Shown one piece after another: positions 25,311 through 33,381 of a DNA stretch of 64,000 bases; position 1 is the stretch's first letter, and the number at the start of each line of letters is the position of its first letter. The position numbers and the translations under genes are program-made. The stretch covers positions 23,010 through 87,009 of the forward strand of contig NZ_FPIR01000019.1 of the NCBI RefSeq assembly GCF_900119155.1. Reading direction: 5' to 3'. The notes under the pieces are model-generated. The model ran no database searches, was not told the DNA's origin, and was given only the letters and a program-made list of their open reading frames with translations. The DNA comes from Ruminococcus sp. YE71. GTDB lineage: Bacteria; Bacillota; Clostridia; Oscillospirales; Ruminococcaceae.

Positions 25311-26709
25311 ATTTAAGGATGTTCTCTATCTCCTCGTTAGTGTGAGCGGAGTGCTGTTCGCGGCGGGTGGTGATCATTTCGCCGTCTACGCCCTCGGTGG
25401 AGTCGGGGACGAAGATTATCTTCACGGTCATGAGCATCAGTTTCAGGTCGAGGCGGAGCGACTGGCGTTCAATGTACATCAGGTCGAGTTTCAGCTTGTC
25501 GTAGGGGGTGGTGTTGTACTTGCCCATCACCTGCGCGTAGCCTGTCAGACCTGCCTTGACCTTGAGTCGGAAGCGGAATTCGGGCATACTGTTCTCGTAC
25601 TTTTCAGCGAGTTCGGGGCGTTCGGGGCGGGGGCCTACGAACGACATATCGCCTTTAAGTATGTTGAACAGCTGCGGCAGTTCATCGAAGCGTATGCGTC
25701 GGATTATCCTGCCGACGGGGGTGATGCGGTCATCGTGCTTGTCCGCGAGCTGTGCGCCGTTCTTTTCGGCGTTGACTATCATGCTGCGGAACTTATATAC
25801 GTAGAATTTCCTGCCGCCTATGGTAAGTCTCTGCTGTTTGTAGAGCACGGGGCCTTTGTCGTAAGCCTTGATGGCGATGGCCGCGCCTATCATGAAGGGC
25901 GAGGTCAGGATTATCAGGACGAGCGACAGGAATATGTCGAGAGTGCGCTTGATGACCGCCTGGTCTGCCGAGAGACCGTCGTTTCGGCAGAGGAGCAGGG
26001 GAGTGTCGAACAGGTTGCACTCGTCCGCGCCTCTCACGAGGATGTCCGAGAGTTTCGGGTTGATGTAGGTGCGGATGTCGTTCTCGAAGGTGAATTTCAC
26101 CAGCTGGTTTTTCATCTGGCTGGGGATGTCGCTGATAACGACCGCCTCATGTGCGAGGATGCGTTCCTTTATCCTGTCGATACTCTCGTCGCAGCTGATG
26201 GATTCGTTGATGATGTACTTGTCCACGCGGCTGCACATTTTCCTGACGAGGGCGTTGGCGCTGGAGTTGCCGTAGACTATCAGCATCTTCCGCGGCGGAT
26301 ATAGGTTCGAGTAGAGCTTCGTGAAGAGCAGAGCCCAGACTGCGGCGATCGCGATCTCCCAGGCGGTCAGCCTGATTATCGGCACGGGAGAGAGTCTGCC
26401 GTGGCTGATAAGGCTTATCTCGACGAAGGTGATGGCGTTCGTCATCAGTATTCCGAGGGTCTGCGAACCGATAAGGCTCGGCACGCGGTAGTAGCCCACT
26501 CTGAACGCGCTGAAGCTGTTGGCGCTGAACGCATACACGAAGATATACATTATCTCCATCAGGACATTTCCGTAGTAGAAGAAACGCTCTTTCATGTCCT
26601 GATTATACTGCCTTATCCACAGCAGGAAAAAGCTGTAGGCAAACAGTGTGATGATGATAATGGCTGCGATGAATTTCAGCAGCCTTTTGAACTGTTCCTT
26701 GTTTTTCAT
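25309..26709 (-). CDS. polyprenyl-phosphate sugar-1-phosphate transferase (WcaJ/CpsE-like)
   Basis: 466 residues. Four N-terminal membrane helices (about 12-30, 45-63, 80-100, 110-128), a central CoA-binding-like domain (IVYGNSSANALVRKM) and a C-terminal bacterial sugar transferase domain from about residue 257: IKRTLDIFLSLVLIIL, GPVLYKQQRLTIGGRKFYVY, YKFRSMIVNAE, RFDELPQLFNILKGDMSFVG and GPRPERPEL. Such enzymes start polysaccharide repeat units by loading a sugar-1-phosphate on undecaprenyl phosphate. No other capsule genes are next to it. Weak ribosome site (AAGG) before the ATG at 26709. Confidence 0.92.
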   Translation of the reverse strand: MKNKEQFKRLLKFIAAIIIITLFAYSFFLLWIRQYNQDMKERFFYYGNVLMEIMYIFVYAFSANSFSAFRVGYYRVPSLIGSQTLGILMTNAITFVEISLISHGRLSPVPIIRLTAWEIAIAAVWALLFTKLYSNLYPPRKMLIVYGNSSANALVRKMCSRVDKYIINESISCDESIDRIKERILAHEAVVISDIPSQMKNQLVKFTFENDIRTYINPKLSDILVRGADECNLFDTPLLLCRNDGLSADQAVIKRTLDIFLSLVLIILTSPFMIGAAIAIKAYDKGPVLYKQQRLTIGGRKFYVYKFRSMIVNAEKNGAQLADKHDDRITPVGRIIRRIRFDELPQLFNILKGDMSFVGPRPERPELAEKYENSMPEFRFRLKVKAGLTGYAQVMGKYNTTPYDKLKLDLMYIERQSLRLDLKLMLMTVKIIFVPDSTEGVDGEMITTRREQHSAHTNEEIENILK

Positions 26710-26730
26710 TTATACTAACCTTTTGATGAC

Positions 26731-28053
26731 TTAGTCGGCTGCCGTTTCCGCGGAAATATCGGATACGGAAACGGTCTCGGGAGCGTCTGCGGTCTCCTGC
26801 GGAGCATCGCCGCGGGCTTCCTGAGGCGTATCGGGCGGTGATTTTTGCCTGTCGTAGTCGTCGATAAGTTCTTCCTTGCCGTTCTTTTTCAGCTTGAAGA
26901 AGATGATCTTTTTCAGTATGTCGTAGATGACCGCGAACAGCGGAACGCCTATCAGCATACCGCCGAAGCCGAACAGTCCGCCGAAGAAGAGTATTGCGAA
27001 CAGCACCCAGAATGCCGAAAGGTTGATGCTGCTGCCCATGCACTTGGGACCGAGGATGTTGCCGTCAAACTGCTGTAGTATCAGGATGAAGATGCAGAAA
27101 TACAGGCATTTCTTCGGGTCGGTGACGAATATCAGCAGTGCCGAGGGTATCGCGCCGATAAAAGGTCCGAAGAAGGGGATGATGTTCGTGACGCCCACGA
27201 TAACGCTGATAAGCATGGCGTCCTGGATGCCCATTATCTTGACCGCGATGAAGCATATCGCCCCGACTATCGCCGAATCCAGCACCTTGCCGCGGAAAAA
27301 TCCGCTGAACATCTTGTCGGCGTAGACAACTTCTTCGTATATCATATCCGCGGTGCGGGGCTTGAACATTGCGTAGAGGGTCATCTTGCTCTGGCGTGCG
27401 AACAGCTTGCGGGAGTTGAGCAGGTAGATGGAGATGATGAATCCGATTATGGTATTGAGCAGTATCTTGAACACGATGGAGATACCGCTTCCGAGGTTCG
27501 AGAGCGCCTGCTGAGCGTACTGGAGCAGGTCGTTTGCGTCGCCCGAGGACAGCTCAAACTGTTGCAGCCGCGAGTTTATGCCCTCGACCACGCTGTCCAC
27601 GAAGTCGAGCACGTATTTTCTTATCTGGGGGTAGTCTTTCAGCTTGTCGTTTATCCAGTCCAGCAGGTTCATGATGTAGCCGGGGATGGACTGGATCAGC
27701 TGATAGATGCTGTTGAAGGTCGCGGGGACGATGAGAAGAATGAGTATCGCCGCGATTATTACAGCAAAAGCCGAGCTGACGAACACGCCCGAGAAGTGTA
27801 CGAGCTTCTCCTTGTGTTTCCTGTCGGGGAGTATCCGTGTGAAGAATTTCTCGGCGCGGTTGCAGAGCGGAGTCAGCAGGTAAGCGAGCACGCTTCCGAT
27901 GAGGAACGGCTGTAAAATGGCAGAAATGACCTGAACAACGTTTGCCAGGTCTTTATATCTGAATATGATGAACACGAGCAGCATCGCCACAACGATGACG
28001 CAGACTGCCGTCAATCCAGCGTAAAGATACGGGTTGTTGTGTGGTTTCTTCAT
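26731..28053 (-). CDS. AI-2E family transporter (YueF/PerM-type)
   Basis: 440 residues with about eight membrane helices. The family pattern is clear: ILQPFLIGSVLAYLLTPLCN near the N-terminus, the long periplasmic-side helical region (about 115-195), DSAIVGAICFIAVKIMGI, NIIPFFGPFIGAIPSALLIF and GGMLIGVPLFAVIYDILKK. The C-terminal tail (about 390-440) is acidic and proline-rich. Members include AI-2 exporter TqsA and Na+/H+ antiporters, so the substrate is open. GGAGATAT precedes the ATG. The sugar transferase starts 21 bases downstream, so they are probably co-transcribed. Confidence 0.9.
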   Translation of the reverse strand: MKKPHNNPYLYAGLTAVCVIVVAMLLVFIIFRYKDLANVVQVISAILQPFLIGSVLAYLLTPLCNRAEKFFTRILPDRKHKEKLVHFSGVFVSSAFAVIIAAILILLIVPATFNSIYQLIQSIPGYIMNLLDWINDKLKDYPQIRKYVLDFVDSVVEGINSRLQQFELSSGDANDLLQYAQQALSNLGSGISIVFKILLNTIIGFIISIYLLNSRKLFARQSKMTLYAMFKPRTADMIYEEVVYADKMFSGFFRGKVLDSAIVGAICFIAVKIMGIQDAMLISVIVGVTNIIPFFGPFIGAIPSALLIFVTDPKKCLYFCIFILILQQFDGNILGPKCMGSSINLSAFWVLFAILFFGGLFGFGGMLIGVPLFAVIYDILKKIIFFKLKKNGKEELIDDYDRQKSPPDTPQEARGDAPQETADAPETVSVSDISAETAAD

Positions 28054-28091
28054 ATATATAATATCTCCAATAAAAATCCGATGATACCTAT

Positions 28092-28120
28092 ATTATACTA
28101 TATTCCGCGGATATAATCAA
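28092..28120 (-). promoter_or_regulatory. sigma-A promoter of the AI-2E/sugar transferase operon
   Basis: Minus strand: TTGATT, 17 bases, TATAAT, about 38 bases upstream of the start codon. Confidence 0.7.
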
Positions 28121-28152
28121 GCCCTGAGGAGAATTTTTTTTGGACAGATACA

Positions 28153-28176
28153 GAAAAAAGCCCTTTGATAGGGCTC
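28153..28176 (-). terminator. terminator-like hairpin (minus strand)
   Basis: AGCCCT...AGGGCT with TTTTTT on the minus-strand side. The only upstream minus-strand unit is tRNA-Thr, which has its own terminator. In between (28177-28357) I see no gene. Confidence 0.5.
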
Positions 28177-28357
28177 ATTTTCGTGATAATGTTCAAAGCG
28201 GATGTTGACGGTATGAAAGATGGGTGATACATTGATAGATAATAGAGATAGAGATGAGAGATAAGAAATAAGGTGTCCGCTGCGCGGACGGGTATTATGA
28301 ATTGCAGGGGAGCGGAGCTTCGGCGTATCGGGGGCAGCCGCGTAATAATACAAAGTA

Positions 28358-28389
28358 AAAAGACCTTGAGTTTCCTCAAGGTCTTTTCT
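28358..28389. terminator. bidirectional terminator beside tRNA-Thr
   Basis: AAAAGACCTTGAG (28358-28370), loop TTTC, CTCAAGGTCTTTT (28375-28387). It lies just past the 3' end of the tRNA on the minus strand. Confidence 0.85.
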
Positions 28390-28394
28390 TTGCG

Positions 28395-28467
28395 AGCTGA
28401 TACCCGGATTCGAACCGGGGACCTCATCCTTACCAAGGATGTGCTCTACCTACTGAGCCATATCAGC
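28395..28467 (-). tRNA. tRNA-Thr (anticodon GGU)
   Basis: 73 nt on the minus strand. Acceptor stem GCTGATA/TATCAGC, D arm GCTC...GAGC, anticodon arm CATCC-TTGGTAA-GGATG giving anticodon GGT, and T arm CCCGG-TTCGAAT-CCGGG. The encoded 3' end is T followed by CGC, so CCA is not encoded. A terminator follows. Confidence 0.96.
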
Positions 28468-28670
28468 ACATCGTTTTGAGGTTTTGTTTCCTCTCAACTG
28501 ACATATAATATTATACACTAAAAAGTCTGATGTGTCAATAGGTTTTGTAAAGAAAATATTGAACGTTTTGTAAATGATTTTCTGATATTATTTTACAGAA
28601 GGCTGTGTCACTCTGTCGCCTGCTGTCATATGATGTAACATAAGGCAGAAAAACATCTGAGGAGGTATCT

Positions 28671-28901
28671 ATGGAAGATCTGACTACCGTTTTTTTCGGT
28701 AAGGCAGACAGCGCGGACGCATCCGCCTGTCCTGCGACTATGAGCAGGCTGCCTGCCGAAATGCCTGTCGCGATGGCATACGTGCCCGTGCAGTTCTGGG
28801 AGAAGCCCTACGACTGCGCCACGGCTCACGCGAGAGGCACTATCTTTCCCTCGCTCGACAAACCTTTTATAGGAGAGGAGGCGGTGACCAATGGCAGATA
28901 A
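28671..28901 (+). CDS. cotJA: spore coat-associated protein CotJA
   Basis: 76 residues. Recognisable CotJA features: the MAYVPVQFWEKPYDCATAHA segment (residues 35-54), then GTIFPSLDKPFIG. It begins the standard cotJABC operon and overlaps cotJB by 11 bases. AGGAGGT precedes the ATG at 28671. In Bacillus the operon is SigE-controlled in the mother cell; a CATATGAT word at 28627-28634 might be part of such a -10, but this is weak. Presence of the operon points to sporulation ancestry. Confidence 0.9.
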   Translation: MEDLTTVFFGKADSADASACPATMSRLPAEMPVAMAYVPVQFWEKPYDCATAHARGTIFPSLDKPFIGEEAVTNGR

Positions 28902-29151
28902 CGAGAAGCTGAAACTTCTGCAGCGTTTGCAGGCGGTGAGATTCGCCGTTCACGACGCGGCGCTCTACCTCGACAGTCACCCGACCTGTCAGGAGGGGCT
29001 GAAATACTTCCGTGAGAAGCGCGAGCTCTGCGAGAAGCTCACCGAACAGTACGAGGAGGCATACGGTCCGCTGACCGCTCACGCAAGCTCTGCCGAGGAG
29101 CGCTGGGACTGGGTATGCACGCCGTTTCCGTGGGAAAGGGGTGAAAGCTGA
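28891..29151 (+). CDS. cotJB: spore coat protein CotJB
   Basis: 86 residues, starting MADNEKLKLLQRLQAVRFAV; contains the family core VHDAALYLDSHPTCQEGLKY and ends near WDWVCTPFPWER. It needs its neighbours for coat assembly in Bacillus. GGAGAGGAGG precedes the ATG inside the end of cotJA, and its TGA overlaps the cotJC ATG by one base. Confidence 0.92.
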   Translation: MADNEKLKLLQRLQAVRFAVHDAALYLDSHPTCQEGLKYFREKRELCEKLTEQYEEAYGPLTAHASSAEERWDWVCTPFPWERGES

Positions 29152-29762
29152 TGTGGCAGTATGAAAAGACTTTGCAGTATCCCGTGAACATCAAGAATCC
29201 CGACCCTGCACTGGCGAGGGTGATAATTTCTCAGCTGGGCGGTCCCGACGGCGAGATAGGCGCGGCGACACGCTATCTCAGTCAGCGCTACGCCGCTCCC
29301 TGCCGCGAGGTGCAGGCGATACTGACGGACATCGCGACCGAGGAGCTGGGACACGTTGAGATGATCTCGGCGATACTCTACCAGCTGACCCGCGGTCTCA
29401 GCATCGACGAGATAAAGAAGTCGGGCTTCGACACCTACTTCGTTGACCACACCACGGGGATATACCCACAGGCGGCTTCGGGAGTGCCGTTCTCGGCGGA
29501 CACCCTGCAATCGACGGGCGACCCTCTTGCGGACCTGCACGAAGATCTCGCCGCCGAGCAGAAGGCACGTCTGAGCTACGACAACATCCTGCGGCTGGTG
29601 GATGATCCCGACGTCCGCGACCCGATAAAGTTCCTGCGCGAGCGCGAGATAGTTCACTATCAGCGCTTCGGCGAGGGGCTTCGCAAGGTGCAGGATATGC
29701 TGGACTCGAAGAACTTCTACGCCTTCAACCCTGCCTTCGACAAGCCCGCCAAGCGCAGATAA
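29151..29762 (+). CDS. cotJC: spore coat protein CotJC, manganese-catalase family
   Basis: 203 residues, starting MWQYEKTLQYPVNIKNPDPA. It has the manganese catalase four-helix bundle; likely metal ligands are E35 in GPDGEIGAATRYLSQRY and E65/H68 in ATEELGHVEM, with further Glu/His in the REREIVHYQRFGEGL stretch. It probably protects spores from peroxide or is structural. It overlaps cotJB by one base and is followed by a strong terminator. Confidence 0.95.
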   Translation: MWQYEKTLQYPVNIKNPDPALARVIISQLGGPDGEIGAATRYLSQRYAAPCREVQAILTDIATEELGHVEMISAILYQLTRGLSIDEIKKSGFDTYFVDHTTGIYPQAASGVPFSADTLQSTGDPLADLHEDLAAEQKARLSYDNILRLVDDPDVRDPIKFLREREIVHYQRFGEGLRKVQDMLDSKNFYAFNPAFDKPAKRR

Positions 29763-29773
29763 GCGGATGAAAA

Positions 29774-29814
29774 ATCGGTACTGTACGTTAATTTGTACAG
29801 TACCGATGCTTGCT
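29774..29814. terminator. terminator between convergent cotJ and oxidoreductase operons
   Basis: A 13-bp stem: ATCGGTACTGTAC (29774-29786) and GTACAGTACCGAT (29795-29807). T-rich sequence follows on the plus side and the minus side reads ATTTTTC. Confidence 0.8.
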
Positions 29815-30174
29815 TTATTCGCTCACTGACTTTGTGGCGGTGACCTTCGCCCCCGTGCCGAGCAGGTCGTCGATGATGACCTGTCCGACCTTTACGGGCA
29901 GATGTACTTCCGCGCTCTTGATGGCGGCGGTGCATTCAAATATCATGCCTTTCGGTATTGGCTGAGCCGTCTTGACGGGAACGGGTCTGCCCTCGGCGGT
30001 GATAACGGTGGTGGTTATCGTGCGGGTGGGGGCTGTTATCTCGCTCTCGGCGTAAAGCTCTCCGCGTTTACAGGTGTTTCCGCTCACGCTGACGACCTTG
30101 CCGTCCTCGACCCCGACGGTCAGTTCACAGCCCATAGGGCAGTTTATGCAGGTAAGTATCCTTGTTTCAGCCAT
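29815..30174 (-). CDS. DUF1667 domain protein
   Basis: 119 residues. The N-terminal ILTCINCPMGCELTV and TCKRGELYA cysteines (C9, C12, C16, C35) suggest an iron-sulfur or metal site. DUF1667 proteins regularly occur as the third gene behind a GlpA-like FAD enzyme and a pyridine-nucleotide oxidoreductase, as here. They may act as a small redox subunit. Three bases separate it from the upstream gene. Confidence 0.87.
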   Translation of the reverse strand: MAETRILTCINCPMGCELTVGVEDGKVVSVSGNTCKRGELYAESEITAPTRTITTTVITAEGRPVPVKTAQPIPKGMIFECTAAIKSAEVHLPVKVGQVIIDDLLGTGAKVTATKSVSE

Positions 30175-30177
30175 AGC

Positions 30178-31443
30178 TCACACCTCCTCCTCAAGACTGA
30201 CGTTGATCTCGCCCGACAAGCCTTTCAGCTTGTCACCTTTGATGACGATGTCAAGCATTTCGCTTGGCACGAGAATGCGGTTCTTTTTGCGGAATATCTC
30301 TGCCTCGCCCGAGCGGACGATGATACTCGTGTTCCTGAACACGCCTGTGACCCTGAACCTGATATGCGCGTCGGGGAAAGGCTCGGTGATGTGGATTCGG
30401 CTGGGGACGGTGTAGCGCACGCAATTTCCGACGGTGACGTCTATCGTCTCGTCGGGAGTCCTGCCGTTCTTTACGTAGAACGCCGCTTCCGCGCCTGCCG
30501 TTGATGCTTCCTGCGAAACGAAGTCAACAAGGTCGTGGACGTGGAGCACGTTTCCGCAGGCGAACACGCCCTCGATGCTCGTTTCGAGACGGCTGTCAAC
30601 TACCGCGCCGTTAGTCCTCGGATCGAGGGCTATGCCGCAGTTTTTCGACAGCTCGTTCTCGGGGATGAGACCGCAGGAGAGCAGCAGCGTGTCGCAGGGG
30701 AAGTACTGTTCGGTGCCTGCGATGGGGGTGTTGGTGTTGTCTACCGCCGCCACCGTCACGCCTTCAAGGCGCTCCTTGCCCTTGATATCGACCACCGTGT
30801 GGCTCAGCATCAGCGGTATGCCGTAGTCGTCGAGACACTGCACGATATTTCGCTTCAGACCGCTGGAGTAGGGCATCAGCTCGACTACCGCCGCCACGTG
30901 TGCTCCTTCAAGGGTCATGCGGCGTGCCATGATGAGACCGATGTCGCCCGAACCGAGTATCACGACTTCCTTGCCCACGGAAACGCCCTCGCAGTTGACC
31001 AGCTTCTGCGCCGTGCCTGCGGTGTAAACGCCCTGCGGACGGAAACCTGCGATGTTCAGCGCACCTCTCGGGCGTTCGCGGCATCCCATGGCGAGGATGA
31101 CCGACTTCGCAGCTATCTGCTCGACGCCGTGAGCGGCACTCAGCACCGTCACGGTCTTGTCCTCGGCGATGTCGAGCACCATCGCGCCCGTCTCGTAGGG
31201 GATGCCCAGCTCGCGGACCTTATCGGCGTAGCGTTCGGCGTATTCGGGGCCTGTCAGCTCCTCTTTAAAGGTATGCAGGCCGAAGCCGTTGTGGATGCAC
31301 TGGTTGAGGATGCCCCCCAGCTCGCTGTCGCGCTCTAATATAAGGATGCTTTCCAGACCGTTCTCACGCGCCGAGACCGCCGCCGCCATACCTGCGGGGC
31401 CTCCGCCCACGATAACGAGGTCGAATCTGCGCATTTCAGCCAT
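30178..31443 (-). CDS. FAD-dependent pyridine nucleotide-disulfide oxidoreductase-like protein
   Basis: 421 residues. N-terminal FAD Rossmann motif VIVGGGPAGMAAAVSARENG at residues 10-29, then a second dinucleotide motif VVILGSGDIGLIMARRM, and a C-terminal GVFACGNVLHVHDLVD FAD motif. The protein resembles GlpB-position partners in Firmicutes operons. Its start overlaps the end of the upstream dehydrogenase gene by eight bases, showing a tight operon. Likely electron carrier between the FAD dehydrogenase and an acceptor; substrate inferred from context only. Confidence 0.88.
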   Translation of the reverse strand: MAEMRRFDLVIVGGGPAGMAAAVSARENGLESILILERDSELGGILNQCIHNGFGLHTFKEELTGPEYAERYADKVRELGIPYETGAMVLDIAEDKTVTVLSAAHGVEQIAAKSVILAMGCRERPRGALNIAGFRPQGVYTAGTAQKLVNCEGVSVGKEVVILGSGDIGLIMARRMTLEGAHVAAVVELMPYSSGLKRNIVQCLDDYGIPLMLSHTVVDIKGKERLEGVTVAAVDNTNTPIAGTEQYFPCDTLLLSCGLIPENELSKNCGIALDPRTNGAVVDSRLETSIEGVFACGNVLHVHDLVDFVSQEASTAGAEAAFYVKNGRTPDETIDVTVGNCVRYTVPSRIHITEPFPDAHIRFRVTGVFRNTSIIVRSGEAEIFRKKNRILVPSEMLDIVIKGDKLKGLSGEINVSLEEEV

Positions 31444-32848
31444 TGTCGGTCACCTCCTCCGCACCTGTTTTTCTCACATCTTCGATGCTGATGCCGAGCT
31501 GTTCGGCTATCATGACTATGGTCTTGGGCGAGCAGAAGCCTGCCTGACATCTGCCCATACCTGCGCGGGTGCGGCGCTTCACACCGTCGAGTGTGGCGGC
31601 GGGGAGCGTTCGTGTCAGCGCATCGGCGATCTCGCCCTCGGTGACCGTCTCACAGCGGCAGACGATATTGCCGTAGCGGGGGTCTTTTGCGATGAGGGCG
31701 TTCTGCTCCTCACGGCTCAGGAGCGTGAAATGTCTGATGCCCTCGCGTGTGTCCTTATGGTCGGGCTTGGGCGTGAGCGGACGGCTCTTTCCGAGAAGCT
31801 CGCAGAGACGCTCGGCGATGGCAGGAGCGCTGGTGAGCCCCGGAGACTCGATGCCTGCCGCGTTGAAGAAGCCCGGCGCGGACTCTTCTATAATAAAGTC
31901 GTGGGTATCTCCGACGGCGCGGAGCCCCGTGAAGCTCGTTATCGTCTTATTAAAAGGAACGTTCGGGACGGAGAGGGCGGCTTTGGCGCGAATCTCGGCG
32001 TAGCCCTCGCGGGTGGTGGCAGTGTTCTCGCGGTCATCGATGTTGACGGCGGTGGGGCCTGCCAGCAGGTTGCCGTGGACGGTTTGGGTCACGAGGATGC
32101 CCTTGCCCATTTTGGTCGGGAGCTGGAAGATGGTGCAGCTCACCATGCCGCCTGCGTCCTTGTCCATGAGCATATATTCGCCCTTGCGGGGTGTGATGGT
32201 GAAGCCGCCTGCGCCTGCCATTTCGGCGATGCGGTCGGCGTAGACGCCTGCACAGTTGAAGATGGCCTTAGTCTGTATCGTGCCGCGGCTGGTCGTGACC
32301 TCGAAGCCGTCGGCGGTTCGGGAGATGGCGGTCACCTCGGTGGAAAAGCGGAACTCGGCACCGTTTTCGGCGGCATTCTCGGCGAAAGCGAGGGTCATCT
32401 CGAAGGGGCAGACGATGCCGGAAGTCGGGGCGTAGAGCGCACAGGCGACCTCGGAAGAGAGAGCGGGCTCCTTTGCGCGGGCTTCGTCGCCCGAGAGGAT
32501 TGCCAGACCCTCGACGCCGTTTTTCCTGCCGCGTTCGAGGAGAGCTTCGAGGTCGGGACGCTGAGACTCGTCGAAGCAGAGCACCATCGCGCCGTTATTC
32601 CTGAATGCGAAGTCCAGTTTTTCGGACAATTCAGCCATCATTTTATTGCCCCTGACGTTTAATTCGGCTTTAAGGGTGTCTGGGACTGCGTCAAAGCCTG
32701 CGTGGATGATAGCGCTGTTAGCCTTGCTTGTGCCCTCACAGACGTCGCTCTCGCGTTCGGCGAGACAGACCGAGAGGTCGTATTTAGCAAGCTCATACGC
32801 CGCGGCGCAGCCCACAACTCCGCCGCCGATAATCAGAACATCATACAT
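31436..32848 (-). CDS. FAD-dependent dehydrogenase, GlpA-like (glycerol-3-phosphate dehydrogenase family)
   Basis: 470 residues. The DAO-type FAD domain starts MYDVLIIGGGVVGCAAAYEL; a glycine-rich GLRAVGDTHDFIIEE and IESPGLTSAPAIAERL lie mid-protein; the C-terminus carries a BFD-like [2Fe-2S] domain (VCRCETVTEGEIADAL, then AGMGRCQAGFC). This arrangement matches GlpA-type anaerobic glycerol-3-phosphate dehydrogenases. In-frame codons run back to 32944, but AGGTGAT fits the second of two adjacent ATGs (32848). It is the first gene of the three-gene operon. Confidence 0.9.
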   Translation of the reverse strand: MYDVLIIGGGVVGCAAAYELAKYDLSVCLAERESDVCEGTSKANSAIIHAGFDAVPDTLKAELNVRGNKMMAELSEKLDFAFRNNGAMVLCFDESQRPDLEALLERGRKNGVEGLAILSGDEARAKEPALSSEVACALYAPTSGIVCPFEMTLAFAENAAENGAEFRFSTEVTAISRTADGFEVTTSRGTIQTKAIFNCAGVYADRIAEMAGAGGFTITPRKGEYMLMDKDAGGMVSCTIFQLPTKMGKGILVTQTVHGNLLAGPTAVNIDDRENTATTREGYAEIRAKAALSVPNVPFNKTITSFTGLRAVGDTHDFIIEESAPGFFNAAGIESPGLTSAPAIAERLCELLGKSRPLTPKPDHKDTREGIRHFTLLSREEQNALIAKDPRYGNIVCRCETVTEGEIADALTRTLPAATLDGVKRRTRAGMGRCQAGFCSPKTIVMIAEQLGISIEDVRKTGAEEVTDNG

Positions 32849-32915
32849 CATATCACCTGCTTTTTCAAAATCGCACAATCGGATATACACAAAAAATATA
32901 TCCGATATTAATAAA

Positions 32916-32944
32916 ATTGTAGCACATCTGACGGTATATGTCAA
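32916..32944 (-). promoter_or_regulatory. sigma-A promoter of the oxidoreductase operon
   Basis: Minus strand: TTGACA, 17 bases, TACAAT, about 68 bases upstream of the start codon. Confidence 0.75.
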
Positions 32945-32949
32945 GGGGT

Positions 32950-33250
32950 CATTTTATATAATGTAAGAGGGCGGAAAAACGTATGATTTTTGAAAAATGT
33001 GTTAAATGACGGAAAAAGTGGGTCGGAGTCGGGTATAAAAAAGGTTATGTATATTTCAAATACATCTGCGTGTGTAAATTAGTTTAAAATAAATAACAAA
33101 ATATTTAGTATACAAAATAAACAAAAATAACGCACATTGACACATATATACAACGAAAACGTTTATTTATTGGCAAAAATGACATAAGAAATATACCTGC
33201 TTTGTGCATTTGACTGATTTTGCAGTTAAATCTGTGAACAAACCAAAAAA
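32950..33250. other. AT-rich non-coding boundary segment
   Basis: About 300 bases without a supportable ORF, marking a sharp fall in GC from the housekeeping block to the surface-protein block. CGAAAACGTTTATT at 33154-33167 resembles a catabolite-response (cre) element with two mismatches; I hold this weakly. Confidence 0.5.
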
Positions 33251-33253
33251 CTC

Positions 33254-33282
33254 TTGACAATCATAACAAAATCATATATAAT
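33254..33282 (+). promoter_or_regulatory. strong sigma-A promoter of the first SipW-type gene
   Basis: TTGACA (33254-33259), 17 bases, TATAAT (33277-33282): full consensus. A roughly 90-base leader with CGGC/GCCG inverted words (about 33333-33352) precedes the start. Confidence 0.88.
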
Positions 33283-33381
33283 ATAAATCAAGATAACAAA
33301 CCAATCGATAATTCATAGAATTATGGACGGTGATCGGCAGCCGACTTAGCCGAAATCTATTTACTAGAAAGGAAAATGATT

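Noticed and set aside
33154..33167. cre-like CcpA site upstream of the surface cluster
   Set aside because: Two mismatches and about 90 bases upstream of the -35; too weak to call in AT-rich DNA.
33283..33381. c-di-GMP or other riboswitch in the leader of the first surface gene
   Set aside because: The leader is under 100 bases and lacks the conserved GEMM core; only small CGGC/GCCG hairpins are present.
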